From 66-474 sp035606235 (GTDB taxonomy: Bacteria > Pseudomonadota > Gammaproteobacteria > Xanthomonadales > Rhodanobacteraceae), in assembly GCA_035606235.1 (NCBI GenBank), contig DATNFU010000030.1:1-60253 (forward strand): a stretch of 60,253 nucleotides of DNA, written 5' to 3'. The notes beneath the pieces were generated by a model. The model worked only from the letters and a program-made list of their open reading frames with translations, ran no database searches and was not told the DNA's origin. How positions within the stretch are numbered: the stretch's first letter is position 1; each line of letters opens with the position of its first letter. Positions 59,052 to 60,253 of the stretch are shown here, piece by piece. The translations under genes were made by a program, and so were the position numbers.

Positions 59052-60253
59052 TCAATGACCGCCGTCGTTCTGCTGATCCTGCTGGTCCTTGCGCTTCTTC
59101 TGTTCCTGCGAACGCGGAGGCGGCGGCGCGTGCTGCTGCCGCTGCTGGGCGCGCTGTTGCTCTTGCTGTTGCGCGCGCATCTGTGTTTCCTGCGCCTGCC
59201 GCTGTTGCGCCTGCTGGGCGCGCTGTTGCTCCTGCTGTTGCGCGCGCATTTGCGCTTCCTGCGCCTGACGTTGTTGCGCCTGCTGCTGGGCGCGCATCTG
59301 CTCTTCGCGCTGTTGCTGTTGCGCGTGTGCCTGCTCGGCGCGTTGCTGCTCCTGCTGCGCGCGTGCCTGCTCGGCGTGCTGCTGCGCTTGCTGCTGGGCC
59401 GCCTGGGCGCGTATTTGCTCCTGTTGCGCGCGGTTCTGGTCGGCCCGCTGACGCTCCTGCTCAGCCCGCTGCTGTGCCTGCTGCGCATGTGACTGCTCAG
59501 CCCGCTGTTGCGCTTGCTGGGCTTGAGCCTCCTGGCCCTGCTGACGGGCTTGCGCCTCATGCTGCTGTGCCTGCGCTTGAGCCGCTTGCGCACGCTGCTC
59601 GTTGGCTTGGGCTTGCGCCTGTTCGCCGTTCTGGCGAGCCTGATTGGCCTGCTGCCGCGCCTGCTCGGCACGTTGCTGGTCTTGTTGCGCCTGCGTCTCG
59701 CGTGCTTGCGCCGCGCGTTGTTCGGGCGCATTGGCGTTGCCGGGTCCAGCCTCGCGTTGCGGATGGGCAAAGCGCGCCGACGGCAGTTCGCCCGGACGCA
59801 GCGGCGCACGCGCCGGCCGATTCGGAGCGCCACCGCTGGACGGGTTGAGCGGCACCTGGATCGGATGGATTGCATTGGCCTGATGCGGCGGAATCGGTTC
59901 GCCGGGGCGAGGCGCGCGCACCATCGGCGGCTGCGCGCCGTGCGCTGTCGCCGGTGGCTGGCCGGGTGCCTGTTTCATCGGTGGCAAGGGCGCGCCGCGC
60001 TTGGGTGCGGCCGCTACCACGTGCACGCGTTGCGGCTCCGGCTGCGCTTGCGCATGTTGCTGACGCATTTGCTGCAACTGCGCCACTGGAATCGGCGCGC
60101 CGCCGTGGCTCGCGATCACTTTTTCGCGCGCGGCGAACGGCACCGGACGCGGCGGAGGCGCGTGGCGCGCGACCACGGTGCGCTGGAACGATTTCTCGAT
60201 GGGCGCGGCGATCGGGCGTCTGGCCGGCCGAATCCCCAGGCTTTCGCGGGTCG
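59052..60253 (-). CDS. Gln/Ala-rich repetitive protein, C-terminal part (start beyond window)
   Basis: The frame is open to the right edge, so only about 400 C-terminal residues are visible. The visible N-terminal part is Pro/Arg-rich (TRESLGIRPARRPIAAP; HAPPPRPVPFAAREKV; GGAPIPVAQLQQMR). From about 59700 leftward it becomes a charged Gln/Ala/Arg/Glu coiled coil with a 23-residue repeat near its end (RQAQE.QMRAQQQEQQR...). It resembles the C-terminal tails of DUF6600/FecR-like secreted proteins of Xanthomonadales, which carry a similar PVPFAAR segment; this is from memory and tentative. No function assigned. Confidence 0.7.
   Translation of the reverse strand, partial: TRESLGIRPARRPIAAPIEKSFQRTVVARHAPPPRPVPFAAREKVIASHGGAPIPVAQLQQMRQQHAQAQPEPQRVHVVAAAPKRGAPLPPMKQAPGQPPATAHGAQPPMVRAPRPGEPIPPHQANAIHPIQVPLNPSSGGAPNRPARAPLRPGELPSARFAHPQREAGPGNANAPEQRAAQARETQAQQDQQRAEQARQQANQARQNGEQAQAQANEQRAQAAQAQAQQHEAQARQQGQEAQAQQAQQRAEQSHAQQAQQRAEQERQRADQNRAQQEQIRAQAAQQQAQQHAEQARAQQEQQRAEQAHAQQQQREEQMRAQQQAQQRQAQEAQMRAQQQEQQRAQQAQQRQAQETQMRAQQQEQQRAQQRQQHAPPPPRSQEQKKRKDQQDQQNDGGH

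Noticed and set aside
59042..59848. A 268-codon Ala/Val/Arg/Pro-rich frame on the plus strand across the Q-rich gene
   Set aside because: Produced by the complementary repeats; the minus-strand frame is longer, continues beyond the window and has a plausible coiled-coil composition.

Overview
The window is GC-rich, gene-dense chromosomal DNA from a gammaproteobacterium. The gene neighbourhoods (gmk with a BaeSR-like pair, mlaFEDCB facing mlaA, rpoZ-spoT-ridA-recG, mrcA divergent from pilMNOPQ, thiS-thiG-trmB, tandem DUF1631 genes) and the intergenic repeats (GTAG-type REPs, palindromes of the CCGGAATGACG type) point to the order Xanthomonadales/Lysobacterales, most likely Rhodanobacteraceae. 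That placement is inference from gene content; no rRNA marker is present. I see no tRNA or rRNA gene, CRISPR array, prophage or intact insertion sequence.

Layout. 0-4.3 kb (minus strand): two DUF1631 paralogues flank a small PilZ (c-di-GMP receptor type) protein; the first paralogue runs off the left edge. 4.4-6.6 kb: a BtuB-like TonB-dependent receptor behind a cobalamin riboswitch. 6.8-12.1 kb: housekeeping genes (CPXCG zinc-ribbon protein, cupin/JmjC-like oxygenase, hemW, rdgB, rph, yicC). 12.1-15.4 kb: a secreted S41 peptidase and a BaeSR-like two-component system. 15.4-20.5 kb: gmk and the mlaFEDCB lipid-transport operon, converging on mlaA. 20.6-28.1 kb: rpoZ, spoT, ridA, recG, rpmE2 and gltA.

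28.2-37.3 kb: an unassigned conserved protein, penicillin-binding protein 1A (mrcA), and the divergent type IV pilus alignment/secretin operon pilMNOPQ, which ends in a clear terminator. 37.5-44.5 kb: a tightly overlapping MoxR-DUF58-DUF4381-BatA-BatB(TPR)-BatD operon. 44.6-46.4 kb: macrodomain protein, MscL and a fumarylacetoacetase-fold hydrolase. 46.5-51.2 kb: a MacAB-like exporter made of an adaptor, an ATPase and two different FtsX-type permeases. 51.5-60.3 kb: LpxO-like hydroxylase, YedA-like exporter, an Ada-type repair protein, a Rieske protein, an SLC13/RCK transporter, trmB, thiG, thiS, and a Gln/Ala-rich protein cut by the right edge.

Much of the window serves the cell envelope: Mla keeps phospholipids out of the outer leaflet, LpxO modifies lipid A, PBP1A builds murein, PilMNOPQ crosses it, and Bat proteins and MscL act in the inner membrane. 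PilZ and a CRP/Clp-like site upstream of the pil genes hint at c-di-GMP/Clp control. The least ordinary features are the DUF1631-PilZ-DUF1631 cassette, palindromic elements placed inside two ABC-transporter operons, a composite intergenic repeat present three times, a 7-bp tandem repeat just upstream of ridA, and REP-like DNA apparently translated into the ends of RdgB and HemW. I found no clear new defence or biosynthetic system; the DUF1631-PilZ cassette is the best candidate for undescribed biology.
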